Source: Fistulifera solaris
Taxonomy: Eukaryota; Bacillariophyta; Bacillariophyceae; Naviculales; Stauroneidaceae
Length of the DNA stretch: 64,000 nucleotides
Direction: 5' to 3'
Assembly (NCBI GenBank): GCA_030295235.1
Contig: AP026157.1
Coordinates: forward strand, 1 to 64,000
Made by a program: the position numbers and the translations under genes. The notes under the pieces are model-generated. The model worked only from the letters and a program-made list of their open reading frames with translations. It did no database searches and was not told the origin of the DNA. Below, in pieces: positions 34,842 to 46,097 of the stretch (positions are counted from its first letter, which is position 1; every line of letters begins with the position of its first letter).

Positions 34842-35681
34842 AAGGCTTTTAAGTTGTGCATCAATTCATTTGAGTTTCGTGTTAATACATTTTAAAGATT
34901 TCTATTCTATAAATTGATTAGCGTTTTTGCTTCTTCTTTTCATTAGATGCTTGTGGTCGTCCTAGTTTTTCAAGTATTATTAACGTTAAGGGTACTTTCA
35001 TTGGGGTCATAAGTCCAAGGTCATTCGAGGTCATTGGTCATTGGTGGAGGCTACTTTCTAAACTACACTCTTTGTTGTTGTATCAATCCGTCTTACTTAT
35101 GCCTGTCAGAGTGGTTTTGCTCAACTCAACGCAAACCCAGTTGGTGTCGATAGTAACGAGAGGCGTGAGGCGTGTCTGCGGCGTGTGGCAGCGGGCAGCG
35201 CGTTGAGACGATAAACCGTTTTGCGGCGTCGTGTGAAGCTTCTATTTATTTGTTTCCCTTCTTCTTGTCATTATCATCTTTATTTGATTGCAAACAGCAT
35301 TGATATTATTCTAGTTTCAGTTGCTTTGCAGTGATCGCTGAATCTGGAAAACGACGAAACAAACAGGGATTCTTTGATTTTGTTTGCTCTCGCGAAAAGT
35401 GTCACTGCAATACGAAACAGTCTCTGTCCCGTGACTTGTTTATAGAAAGATTTTCTTCTCTATCCAACGTCATTCTTTTACACTCGTTTCACTCAAGCAA
35501 GGGATTTCGTATCTTTTGATTCTTGCTAGCTGGTTCCGACGTTGAGCACAGCTGCATTTGAGAAGAAATAATACAAAGCAGGACGTGTCTTTTTGACGTG
35601 ATAATCTACACATTATTCAACAAGCGCATTCTCGACAGCCTATTCCCTTTTTAGACGCTTCTTGTTTGTACCAGCTAAACG
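34842..35681. other. Intergenic, no supported gene
   Basis: About 840 bp. GTCATTGG/GTCATTCGAGG words repeat at 35005-35045. No gene seen; likely contains the copine promoter. Confidence 0.5.
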
Positions 35682-37900
35682 ATGACGCGCTTACAAGTAC
35701 ACTTGTCCGCGAGGGACTTGAAAAATCTGGGAGGAATGATGGGAAAATCCGATCCGTTTGCGGTAGTGACGATGCGAGGTGACAATGCGAATAATAAGCC
35801 CGTGGTAGTCGGGCAAACCGATGTGTGAGTTCCTGTCGCGTTGATTGTGTGAAGAAGGAATGAGCGGAAGCGCTGTTTCTAGAATGATGACTTACATTCG
35901 CCCTCTTTTGCCTCTCCTCTTCGCCACAACCCTCTTACTTCTCTCTCTCTCTTCTCCCCCTTTCTAACTACACAGAGTATTCAATAACCTCCATCCCACA
36001 TGGTCTCGTGTCATATTTTTGGAAGGATTCAAATTCGGTGTCCCGTTCTTCATTGAAGTCGGAATCTTTGACTTTGATGCCAGTCAAACGGGAAAATCGG
36101 AACAGGAATTGTCGCGCATGGATGCTCATTCGCAGACGTTGATTACGACCAGTGCCGCGAGTCGAGCGCTCATGCGGGACGGGAAGTTTCCGCACAAAGT
36201 CATGGGTACCGCCTTGTTTGAAGTCGGACAAATCCTGGGGGCCCGTGGCAATGTCGCGAGTAAATCGTTGCAATCGGGGGTGTCGTGTTTGTTCATATTG
36301 AACGGTGCAGCACCGACTCGAGTGATGTCGGTCGGTGTCTTTTGCAATTGCGGGGTCTCAAACTGCACAACACACAAACGTTGGGGAGAACTAGTAGTCC
36401 CTTTTATGAATTGTATCGCAAAGTAGAACGTCCTACGGGTGCGACATGGATTAGTGTGTATCGCTCAAATACGGTACGATCCGACTTGAATCCGTTGTGG
36501 ACCAGTGCGTCGTTGGATTTGGAAGCGACTTGCAACGGAGATTTGCACCGGGCACTGAAACTCATCGTGTGGGATCATCGTCGAACGGGGAAACACAAGG
36601 TCATGGGAGAATGCGAAACGACCATGCGTGGGCTGTTAGAGGCCAAGGTAGAACCGGGCGAACCGAACGAGTTTGGGCTGGAACTGATGAAACACGACAA
36701 AGTCACGGGACAAGTACAAGTTGTGGAAGCGACGCTTTCGGGAATGGTACCACAGGATAGTGGAAGTCAAGACGGTAGTTTGACGAGTCGAGAGAAACGG
36801 CGTCCATCGAATACGAAAAAGGAACGTTCTTCGAGGCCCGAGTTTATTGATTATCTATCGGGAGGTTGTCAAATTAGTCTGGCTGTGGCGATTGATTTCA
36901 CCGCAAGCAATGGAGATCCTCGCAAGCCTGGTACGCCGCATTACTTTCACCCTCCCGAATCGAAAGAATGGAATGATTATGAAAAAGCCATCTTTGCCGT
37001 AGGATCCATCTTGGCCAAGTATGATTCCGACCAGCAATTCCCCGTTTGGGGATTCGGAGCAAAATACAATGATGTGGTACGGCATTGCTTCCAGTGTGGT
37101 CTCGAAGTAGAGGTAGATGGTGTGCAAGGGATTATGGATGCCTATCGTGGAGTGTTTCGAACACCACTCACCATGAGCTATCCGACGAAGTTCACCGAGG
37201 TCATTCAAACCGCAGCAGCGTATGCACGACATGAACAGGTACGTTTTTGATTCTCACTTGCTTGTTAAGTAATGATACGAGTCTCATTTTCTTTGCGTCT
37301 TTATGACTACAGGAAATGGCGCAGGAAGAGGGAAAGCAGTCGTATACGATACTTCTCATCTTGACAGCGGGAAATCTCGAAAATGCCGAGGAAACAAAAC
37401 GACAGCTGATTGAAGCTAGCGATGATCCCCTTTCTGTTGTCATTGTCGGTATCGGCGATGCCGATTTTGGGCCCATGGAATTTTTAGATGAGCACGATCC
37501 CAACACCGAAGAAGGCCGTGATATTACAAAGTTTGTTCGATTCAGTGACTACAAGAGCTTTAATGCGCTAACTGAAGCCGTGTTGGACGAAATTCCCGAG
37601 CAATTGGTCCAATATTTCACGGATCGCAAGATCATGCCCGGTTTGTTGGAAGATTATGATGCTGATAAAATTGAAGTCGCCCCGGCCGACGACGATGAGC
37701 GTACATTTACCTTTTGGGCTAAATCGAATAAGAAACGTAGAGATGGCAGAACTGAGCCCACGGATGCATGTGATTCTGTAAAACTGGCTGTTAGTGAATG
37801 TCTATGTTACTGTATTTTTGTTTGTACTCTGTTTCTTGTCACGATGCTACAAAAACGGAATTCTAAGCTAGTTATTTGTTCCTTGACAACTCCAATGTAG
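35682..37900 (+). CDS. Copine (C2-C2-vWA)
   Basis: Copines are calcium-dependent phospholipid-binding proteins. The start MTRLQVHLSARDLKN opens a first C2 domain (GKSDPFAVV, NNLHPTWS), followed by a second C2 domain (TVRSDLNPLW, LIVWDHRRTGKHKVMGE) and the copine vWA domain (QISLAVAIDFTASNGDP, AIFAVGSILAKYDSD, FPVWGFGAKY, YTILLILTAG, LSVVIVGIGDADFG, EIPEQLVQYF). The MIDAS motif here is DFTAS. Two introns: 35825-35975 and 37239-37312. A G is missing from the run at 36276-36280; restoring it yields SGGVVFVHIERC. The tail after AKSNKKRR is unusual and hydrophobic, and may be read in the wrong frame. Confidence 0.85.
35825..35975 (+). other. Intron 1 of copine gene
   Basis: GTGAGT donor after ACC GAT GT and a CACAG acceptor following a long CT-rich tract. 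Splicing yields TDVVFNNLHPTW, a standard C2 segment. Confidence 0.8.
37239..37312 (+). other. Intron 2 of copine gene
   Basis: GTACGT donor after GAACAG and CTACAG acceptor before GAAATGGCG; joins ARHEQ to EMAQEEGKQSY. Confidence 0.8.
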
Positions 37901-37974
37901 TTTTTCCTTCGTGATGCCGTATCATATTATGAAGCTCCACACAACACCGATACCTCTCTGTACCGACACTGCTG

Positions 37975-39164
37975 CTATCTTATTTCGGGCAACTCAAACG
38001 AAGATGAGTCACGCAACTGCAGATCATCATAAAGCTCATCTTGACTGGAAGGCACGGGTTGCCGACCCGCGTAGTTGGCCAATTGTCGTTTTTGCTGCAA
38101 CCACATCCACACGTTCATCATCACAAACACTACTCCCACTGCCGGAAGCACTATTGTCAATATTCGTTTCGGCGTGTTCGATGTCGTAGACGGGGTACTG
38201 TCGATGACGACGCCGGTGCCGTGTCCTCTTTTTCATTATTCGACGACGGCTCTTCATCGGGTTGATACGGCTTTTTATGCGCCGCGCGCTTCATTTCGAC
38301 GTAATCTCGATTGTTGGGATTTTGTTGATTGTACTGCAGGACGACGGCTTGTGCGGCTTCTTGCAAACGATGTTGGACACCGGTCTTCATCCCCGGCGGA
38401 GCGTACCGCAAATGCGTGACGGCTGGATACCCCACCGGTGTCAAGGTCGCATAAATGGTACACGCCACCAGGAAACTCCCCAAAACACTCGGATGAATCG
38501 TATCCGGATCATAGAGCGCGACAAAATCGGTCCCATTCGCTGTCGGATCTTGTCCATTGGGACAACAATGATCGTGAATGTACTGAAAGGCCAATCCTGC
38601 GGGTACAATGGGCACCGGTCGTTCCGGTGTACTGATCGCTTGTTGCATTCGTTCGTATCCTTCTTGTACCTTGTGTTGCATTTGTTCAAAATTCGGAAAC
38701 AAATCGGGATAATACGGATCCATTCCGACGCGGGCCCAAGTCATTAAAAGAACAGTCTCCGAATGAGCTTCCCGAATCCACGCATCGAGTGTTTCAAGAC
38801 TTTGGAGACTCAAATCGAGCGTCGGTTCCCAATAGGTTCCTCCAAAGGCAGGAATTTCCGACTGTTCTTGCAACAGAACCCAATCCCACGTCCTTTCCAA
38901 CATCATTTGCTGTAACGCCGATTCTTTGACATGTTCCGCAAACCGACTGGATCCTTGATCAAAGCGCATTGCATAAATTTGTTTATGTGGATCGCCTTCT
39001 TGTAACATTTGTTCGACCATGAATTCCAATTGATTCATATCAATGAACGAATTTCCGACCATGAGCAAACTCGTTGTTGTTGCCGATTCAGCAGTCGACG
39101 GTGTTGTGAATTGTAAGAATGATAGGAGGAAGAGGAAGAGTTGCAAGGAAGGAAGTAGCAACAT
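37975..39164 (-). CDS. Membrane-anchored SGNH-hydrolase-like protein
   Basis: This type I membrane protein of about 395 residues begins with a strong signal peptide (MLLLPSLQLFLFLLSF). LLMVGNSFIDMNQL resembles SGNH block I (GNS in place of GDS), DWVLLQEQSE is like block III, and DTIHPSVLGS resembles the catalytic Asp-x-x-His of block V. It may be a lipase/esterase-like or carbohydrate-esterase-like enzyme; substrate unknown. After an acidic, low-complexity linker, a frame change near 38215 (probably one G lost) gives TPSTTSNTPKRI, a transmembrane helix (TIVLPAVGVVFVMMNVW) and a short cytoplasmic tail. Without that correction it stops at 38157 without the anchor. Confidence 0.65.
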
Positions 39165-39389
39165 AGTAGATGATAATTTCGATAAAAATAAAGACTCCTT
39201 GACCGTCGTATACGACTATCAAATGCGATATTTATTTGATTCGTTTTATACCCTTGATACCAGTCGTTTACTCAAAGAAAAGAGACTTATTGATGAATCT
39301 TTGTGCTCATTCGCTTCAATAAAAAGACTCCTATATCCTGTTCGCAACAAACCAAAATACAAACGATCGTTTTACCAGCTCATGTTTCA

Positions 39390-39465
39390 CTTTGCCAGAA
39401 AATCTGGGACAGTGGTGCATTCAGTGCATTCTGCATTATTCACTTTTCCAGAAAATCTGGAAGGG
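39390..39465. repeat. CCAGAAAATCTGG palindromes (locus 3)
   Basis: Two closely spaced copies of the palindrome family (GCCAGAAAATCTGGG and TCCAGAAAATCTGGA) separated by about 47 bp, with a duplicated GTGCATTC between them. Confidence 0.65.
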
Positions 39466-39789
39466 AGTCGCTGCGACGCTGCGACGCCGGTATGGCGGAA
39501 CAGTTTTACCGTCGTGATGATGATCCGCACAAAAAATGTGAGTGATGATTGAAGGCTACGTCACTCCTCTAAAAAGTGCTGCTTCTATAATCAATCAACA
39601 AGGAATAGACCTCAAGTGACACTTCAAGAAGAAGTTTGACGGTTAATTGCTGCTTTGGCCGCTGTGAAAAGAAAACGAAGCAGAAACACCTGATTATTGA
39701 TTTACTTTAGTAAAACGAACAAAGGATGGTAATAAAGTCGACATTGCTTTGCTGTGATGTCAAAGGCGACGTTTTGTTTTTGTGAAAGG

Positions 39790-40390
39790 CATCACGACAA
39801 ATGAAACAATTGTGATTCATGACTACTGTACAATCCAGTCTTGCCTGGCGTAAACAAACACTCCGTTACATAGTGAAAATCCGAGGTGTCGATCCTCGGA
39901 TTTTCGACGTGAAAAAGAAAAAAATTTCAACAAGTAGTTCAGAATCAACATTGCTGCGAGTTTATTTACCCGTAATTATATTTCCATTCGCAGTGGAATG
40001 ACAATGGACTGATGCGAGAGACGTACTGTAAAACGGAACAATTTGTTGTCCGGGTAAGGACTCATGACTACTGTACAATCCAGTCTTGGCTGGCGTAAAC
40101 AAACACTCCGTTACATAGTGAAAATCCGAGGTGTCGATCCTCGGATTTTCGACGTGAAAGAAAAAAAATTTCAACAAGTAGTTCAGAATCAACATTGTTG
40201 CAACTCTCTATTTACCCGTAATTATATTTCCATTCGCAGTGGAATGACAATGGACTGATGCGAGAGACGTAAAACGGAACAATTTGTTGTCCGGGTAAGG
40301 ACTCATGACTACTGTACAATCCAGTCTTGGTTGGCGTAAACCAACACTCGGTTACATAGTGAAAATTCAACAAGTAGTTTAAATTAATTG
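39790..40390. repeat. Satellite array A: three ~243-bp units
   Basis: The word GACTACTGTACAATCCAGTC starts at 39821, 40066 and 40307, giving periods of 245 and 241 bp. Units share CGTAAACnAACACTC, GTTACATAGTGAAAAT, TTCAACAAGTAGTT and, in the first two, CGGAACAATTTGTTGTCC and a perfect AAAATCCGAGG...CCTCGGATTTT hairpin at 39879-39907 and 40121-40149. The third unit lacks the hairpin. Related units lie inverted at 61.3-61.9 kb. Confidence 0.9.
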
Positions 40391-41299
40391 GCTGACCGAG
40401 CGTTACTGTCACCAAGGCGGTTACTCGAAAATAAGAAATTCGTGATTGAAGTGTATTCGTGGATAATTTGAGGGAACACTTTCAGCTTTCAACGATCGTT
40501 TCATCATGTGCAATAATTTTAAAAAAGACAGACGAAAGTTCTGCTTGATGCATTTGTTTTCGAGCAATTATTACCCGGCGCCTATCGACCTTTTCTTAAA
40601 CTACCTGTAGTTAGTTTTCAGACCATTTCACATGACTGTTAGTCTATGTTCTACGCTATGCTTCCTGATGTTGTCCGTCGTCACAATCGTGATTCCATAC
40701 CAAAGAAATCGGGACGCTGCAGTCGTTCCAAAACTGCAACTTTTCCGCAAATTGTCCGCAATGTCACAGTGATGTGGACAGTACATTCCTCCGTAGTCTG
40801 CTGAAAAAGTGTCGGACACGCTGGCTTCGTTCGGTCACGATGCGTCAGAGATTCATACTTGATTCTGCGGAACGAAGGATGGACTGTGGCGCCGTTTTTG
40901 GCCACCATTGGACCTTCCCCATGACCATGAATCTGCATGAATCTTGTTAGATAGCGTATCTTGTTCGTCGGCACGTTGAAAGTCTACGTCCTTTCGTAGG
41001 ATTGATCGGCCTTGGGATGACAAAAACGATTTTTGTATCCTTCGCACAATTTTGGTTGTTGATTGTATGGAACGACAGTGATTGCGAAAAACTCTTTTAC
41101 GATGGTACGTTCGTTTAAAGAGAGACAGAGCGATGAGAGGAGAAAGAAACGCTTTCTTGCCGTGTTGTTGTGAGAAAGAACAAAACGCCTTCGGCGATGC
41201 AGCCAGTGTTTGAGACAGTTTGACACCTCCTCTTTTTTGCAATCTTTTTGTTGTCATCATCGTTTCCTTCTTCTCACACTTGCACACACTCCAACAGAC

Positions 41300-43121
41300 C
41301 GACAACAACGACAACAAGAACGAAGTCAACAAACAAGCCACGTCTCGCAAGGACCGCCCCACGGGCTCGATTCATTTTGGTGATGATGATTTCGAACTCG
41401 AAGAAAACATTGCCGACGCCACTTGGAAAGAAGTCTTTGAGGCTTGCTGTGTTCATTCGGCCGCCGAATGGGGATACATTGCCGCCGGTGTTTTGACGGC
41501 TTTCTTTTTCCTCTATTTCTTTCTCTTTGCCCTCGAATTGATGGGTTCTGGAGCCAAGGTCATGACTGGTTGCAAAGCCGGTGCGCTCTTTGGGGATGAC
41601 ACCAATCCTGTTGCGGGTCTCATGGTGGGTATTCTTGCGACAGTCTTGTTGCAGTCTTCTTCGACCACGACTTCGATTGTTATCTCGTTGATTGGTAGTG
41701 CCATTTCCGTCAGTCAAGGCATTTACATGATCATGGGAGCCAATATCGGAACGACCGTCACCAACACGATCGTTTCCATGGGACAAATGGCGGATGCCAA
41801 TCAGTTGGAACGTGCGTTTGCGGGTGCCACCGTTCACGATATGTTCAATTACATGACGGTCGCGATCCTTTTCCCCCTCGAAATCATTACCGGATATCTG
41901 CGTCACTTGACCAAGGCCATGGTCAAGAACGCCACCGTTAAAGATGGAGAATCTTGGGAAGGTCCCGTTAAAAAGTTTGTTTCGCCGCTCGGAGACAAGA
42001 TTATCAAGTCCAACAGCAAACTCATTACCGCAGTCGCCAAGGGAACCGGTTCTTGCAAGGAAGGCGATGGCTTTTATCCGATTCTCTGTGAACCGGGGGA
42101 ACCAACGGCCTCGAAATGCAAGCAAGTCGGTCTTATTTCATGCAACAGTGATGATGATACCTGTCCTTCCTTCTTTCAGCCCGACGCGACCGCCAAGGAC
42201 GATAAGGTGTCCGGTGGTGTCGTCTTTTTCCTCTCCATTGTCATTCTCTTCATCTGTTTGTTGGGATTGGTCACTGTCTTGCAAAAGATGCTATTGGGAA
42301 TGTCGACACGCGTGGTTTACAAGGCCACGGATGTCAATGGTTACCTGGCAATGCTCATTGGATGCGGTATGACGCTTCTCGTGCAGTCTTCTTCCATTAC
42401 CACTTCGACCTTGACTCCGGTAAGTAAGAAAACAAAGGGATTTTGTCAATGATTGATTCATTGTTCGGATCTAATGTCGTCTTTTCTGAACCATAAATTT
42501 AGCTGGTCGGAATTGGAGCGATTCGTCTTGAACAGATGTATCCCTTGACTCTTGGAGCCAACATTGGTACGACGGTCACGGGTTTGTTGGCGTCCTTGGT
42601 CTCAGACAGTACCGGCTCGTTGCAAGTCGCTTTGGCGCACTTGTTCTTCAATATTACCGGTATTATCATCTTTTATCCCGTACCCTACATGCGCACCTTC
42701 CCTTTGAATGCCGCCCGTCAACTCGGTAAGGCTACCCGCATGTGGCGTGGATTCCCCCTTGATGTACATTGCCGTCATGTTTGTGTTGGTTCCCATGTTG
42801 TTCTTGGGTGTCTCCTTCTTCTTTATGGAGGACAGCAAAGGCATGACTGTCTTGGGTTCCTTGGTGGTCGTCCTCTTGTTTATGGGAGCCGTGTACGCGA
42901 CCTACTGGTGGCGTTTCAAGGACGGCAAGCAGGAGTGCATTGACTGCTTTGAAAAGCGTGAGCGTGTCCGTGTCACCATGAAGGATCTTCCGGAGGATAT
43001 GGAATTCTTGAAGGCCAAGGTCGCGGCCTTGATGGAACACACGGGTCTCCCCGAGGAGGAGGATGAGGAAAAGCAAGCCGATAAGGTGACGGATGATGAG
43101 GACGATGAAGTCGCGGCTTAA
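41300..43121 (+). CDS. SLC34-type sodium/phosphate cotransporter
   Basis: This plasma-membrane transporter imports phosphate with sodium. It shows the duplicated family signature: QSSSTTTSIVIS then GANIGTTVTNT in the first half, QSSSITTSTLTP then GANIGTTVTGL in the second, with paired membrane helices and a central extracellular loop containing Cys residues. The tail is acidic (DDEDDEVAA). An intron lies at 42420-42502. One extra C in the run at 42754-42758 shifts the frame; removing it gives GFPLMYIAVMF and the last helices. The start is unresolved: coding sequence is open from about 41220 with no good ATG, and TCCAACAG at 41294-41301 may be an acceptor from an upstream exon. Length is otherwise near 600 residues. 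Confidence 0.88.
42420..42502 (+). other. Intron in phosphate transporter gene
   Basis: GTAAGT donor after ACT CCG and AATTTAG acceptor before CTGGTCGG; joins STLTP to LVGIGAIR in frame. 83 nt. Confidence 0.85.
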
Positions 43122-44025
43122 GTTCGGTGGTGAGGTTGTTGTATGTTGATTTCAATGGCAGTTTCTACATATCCTCTGCCTTTCTTTTCTCTCATTGGAA
43201 TGGTCTTTTTTTGGAGATCTATACAGTAATTAGTTTTAGAGAGAGTTGCATGTTTTTTTTACTCCGCACTGCGTTAAACAAAGAAAAATTTATGCTTTCG
43301 TTAGTGTTCGGGACTGAAAATCCCGTATCCGTCGGATCAAGACTACTGTTTACAACATAGTCGATATCGTCGCATGAATTTTTTAAAAAAAAAACATAAA
43401 TATAAACAATTATAAGCCATCGAAATATTTTCATAACTGGAGTGAAACGTTGAGGGAAGGGACGATGTTTACGTCCAATCGTTTCGTACCACGTACACCC
43501 GTACTGAAATGAAGGGCGGATTATGAACTTTCTCAATCATATGATAAGCTTTTGCTATCAAATTCAGTTACCATCAAAGCATCTGGGGTGGTTGGTTGTT
43601 GATACACTTCATTGGCAATGCATTTTTCTTTCACTGCGGTCGAAACGGTTCTCTATTATGGATCCTGCAAAAGGTATTTTGGGTCCAAAGTGTTTCCGTA
43701 TTTCTCCACGACCCACGACTGGATTTGCTCTCGTATGTGCCTTTCTATCTCATGTTTGCTAATGACTGTTTCGCCAAACATAGAGTGCAATGGCGTCCTT
43801 GAATTGTTGGTTGATGAATGCATTCACTAATAAGTCCATCGATCCGTTCCGTCGGGCTGCTTTGTTGCCCACTTTGCTATCCAAATGAAATGACTATAGC
43901 CTCTAAGTGTATATTACTTTTTTCAAGACTGCTATGCTTCGTAAGTCACGAGACACAACCATCATTATTTTCGTCCAGCGCATTCGCTCTCTTCTCTCTT
44001 TCTGCGTTTTCTAGCCAAACAGACG
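43122..44025. other. Intergenic, no supported gene
   Basis: About 900 bp of AT-rich sequence with short ORFs without motifs. It holds a CCACGACTGGATTT word near 43722. No gene. Confidence 0.5.
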
Positions 44026-44754
44026 ATGAAGGTTAGCAACCTCCCCTCTTTTTATACTAGTAGTCGTCTGTTTGGAACGGGTGCCCTTGTGGGCCCATTG
44101 GTCGATGGATTGCACAATCAATGTTTATTAGAATATCACAAGGCTCCTATCACACTGGCTTGGAATGAAGATCCTATCTTTTGTACGAGTCTGTGGGTTC
44201 CTCCCTTGTTGGGTATCGCTTACGTCGTGTTGGGAGGTGTCTTGCCGCGTTTTTTGAGTCGCAATGTCCCAACCAGAGTCAACGATCGATTCCTGACGAC
44301 ACAATCTCCGAATCAAATTCTCACCCTTCCAGAACGGACAATACTTTTACGCAACAAAGCGCTCTGGGCCGTGTTCACGACAGCTCTCATTATCAAGCTC
44401 TCCGAAATACTGGAAACACAGTCTTTCTTTGCGACTGATAGAAATGTCATTCTCTTGTTGGGTTGTGCCGTACTCCAATGGGCGTGTTTGGACGGCACGC
44501 TCGTGGCGTTCCTGCTCGCGTCGATCACCAGTATCGGAGGTCCTCAGTCCGAGTTGCCCTTTGTCGCTGCCGATGTTTGGCAATATTTAGCTCCCGACCA
44601 ATTTCCTTTGCTTTCGTTTCAGTTTCTGCCGGACGATCTCCAACAGTTGGGATTGAATCGCATCACCGGCCCTTGTTACTTTGCCGTGACGATGGATGCG
44701 ATTGCGTTGGGACGATGGTACGATGCCTTGAGGGAAAATGAGACGAATCATTAA
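44026..44754 (+). CDS. INSIG-like ER membrane protein
   Basis: This intact 242-residue multi-span protein resembles INSIG. In animals INSIG retains SREBP-SCAP in the ER and promotes HMG-CoA reductase breakdown when sterols are high. Matches in order: TSLWVPPLLGIAYVVLGG (INSIG: a WWVPPxxG...VG core), ALWAVFTTALIIKLSE, a central LLLGCAVLQW helix with DGTLVAFLL, DVWQYLAPDQF (INSIG: GVYQYTSPDF) and a final AVTMDAIALGRWYDAL helix like GGVTVGNIGR. The N-terminal VGPLVDGLHNQCLLEYHKAP segment is specific to this lineage as far as I can tell. Its role in a diatom, where sterol control differs, is inference. Confidence 0.65.
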   Translation: MKVSNLPSFYTSSRLFGTGALVGPLVDGLHNQCLLEYHKAPITLAWNEDPIFCTSLWVPPLLGIAYVVLGGVLPRFLSRNVPTRVNDRFLTTQSPNQILTLPERTILLRNKALWAVFTTALIIKLSEILETQSFFATDRNVILLLGCAVLQWACLDGTLVAFLLASITSIGGPQSELPFVAADVWQYLAPDQFPLLSFQFLPDDLQQLGLNRITGPCYFAVTMDAIALGRWYDALRENETNH

Positions 44755-45039
44755 AGTAGCAACGAGATACGGCAATTATAGCATGAACTCAATGAAAGAA
44801 ACAAAGGAAGTGAATGAATACGATACAGATAAGAGATGCGTTGTTATCCGTTAGGAAGACTCTATGAGCTCGGAGTGAAAGTCTCTCTTTTGTCAACGAG
44901 AAAACTTCGTATACAATGCTTTTTCAAACAGGAATGGTTAATTTCAAACGCATGCAGTACCGTATCGAGTCGAGACGAATAATACTTCATCATTTACAAC
45001 GTCTGATTTGTTTTCATATTCACCTATACCATCTTTGCT

Positions 45040-45327
45040 TCACAACTTCGGCAGATAATCTCGCCAGTTAAAAGGCAATCGGTGCAATCGGGTCAACTCT
45101 CCCGTCCGAGGATCCGTGACAATATCATTACGAAGAGGAAGGCGTTTTTGTGCTGTCGTTTTCAATCGTTTCTTGTGTCGTGTGACCCGACTTTTCGGAA
45201 CCGCGAACCACACATGTGCAGTGTTGGGGAACCAAGTTGTAGCAGTATTTGTGATGGTAGGAGCGACGCGGACATGCGCCGACGCCGTCCAACGCAAAAG
45301 AACGTGTTCGAAGAAGCGTTGCAGCAT
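45040..45327 (-). CDS. Mitochondrial large-subunit ribosomal protein bL32
   Basis: This intact 95-residue protein has an amphipathic, Arg-containing leader (MLQRFFEHVLLRWTASAH) typical of mitochondrial import, then the bL32 core: AVPKSRVTRHKKRLKTTAQK, RNDIVTDPRTGELTRLHRLP. The bacterial form has two CxxC pairs that bind zinc; here the first position reads DPRTGEL and the second LPFNWRDYL, so the Cys ligands are gone. Length and start fit a single-exon gene. It is small, so assignment rests on the VPK...RR/KK start and the GEL...HR pattern. Confidence 0.65.
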   Translation of the reverse strand: MLQRFFEHVLLRWTASAHVRVAPTITNTATTWFPNTAHVWFAVPKSRVTRHKKRLKTTAQKRLPLRNDIVTDPRTGELTRLHRLPFNWRDYLPKL

Positions 45328-46097
45328 AATTGCGTTTGCAGGATGGAGTGTTTTATTCTCGCTCGTACAGCTTGTACGTCAAGGGATGATTACAGAGTGA
45401 TTGAATGCGCAGTGATACTGAGAAGATAGACTACGAGATTAATAAGTGATTCTTCTTCTCCGTCATCATCTTTGTCTCGTTCGCTTCATCGCAACTAACT
45501 TGCCTCGCTCCTCTCCTTTCATATCCGCGGTCGGCCTTCTTTTCTTATTGCGGACGAGCCGCAGACAGACAGAAACACCACATGCCCGCCCCCCGCCCGT
45601 TCCACGTCCCACATTTTCAGGCTACGTGAAAATAGCACTCGCCCACATTTTTCTGGACACGCGAAAAAGGCACTCGTCCACATTTTCTGGAGACGTGAAA
45701 ATAGCACACCCAGACATTTTCTGGCAGCGTGTAGACATAACTCGCCCACATTTTCTGGCAGCGTGTAGACATAACTCTCCCACATTTTCTGGTTGCGTCA
45801 AATATCACATCCCCACATTTTCTGGAAACGTGAAAACACCACCCTTCCAGATTTTCGGGGACAGAGAAACGACCACTCGCCCGACTACATTATAGACTAT
45901 AGATCCGTCAAGTTGTTATACCGCCGCACGGCAGGAAGCAATTATTATTGACCATGGCGGACGGGGAGCGCCATGAAATAGATGCAGTCAACAAATAATC
46001 ATTACGTGAGAAACCTTTCGGCGCTTTCATTACTATTCGTATCATTCCTTGCTAAAAGAATAGATTCCTCCTACAATCGAAGAATCATCGAACAAAC
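45328..46097. other. Intergenic with minisatellite
   Basis: Apart from the CACATTTTCTGG array listed separately, the region is CT-rich (45450-45560) and has no supported gene. It likely carries the promoters of the divergent bL32 and LRR genes. Confidence 0.55.
45605..45865. repeat. ~32-bp minisatellite with CACATTTTCTGG core
   Basis: About eight units of 30-35 bp, each CCACATTTTCTGGnnnCGTG followed by AAAATAGCACnC or TAGACATAACTC. Units diverge slightly and some are nearly identical neighbours (45713-45790). The TTTCTGG core recalls the palindrome family but only one arm is present. Confidence 0.8.

Larger units (their letters stand above)
39165..41195. other. Repeat-bearing intergenic region
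   Basis: About 2 kb without a supported gene. It holds a short palindrome array at 39380-39460 and a three-unit satellite at about 39790-40390 (listed separately). ORFs on the minus strand around 40853-41362 run antisense into the next gene's leader and are not supported. Confidence 0.55.

Noticed and set aside
39819-40258. Repeated 60-64 codon ORFs beginning MTTVQSSL
   Set aside because: These are frames across satellite units; the second array shows no conservation of the protein frame.
41274-42125. 283-codon minus-strand ORF
   Set aside because: Antisense shadow of the phosphate transporter.
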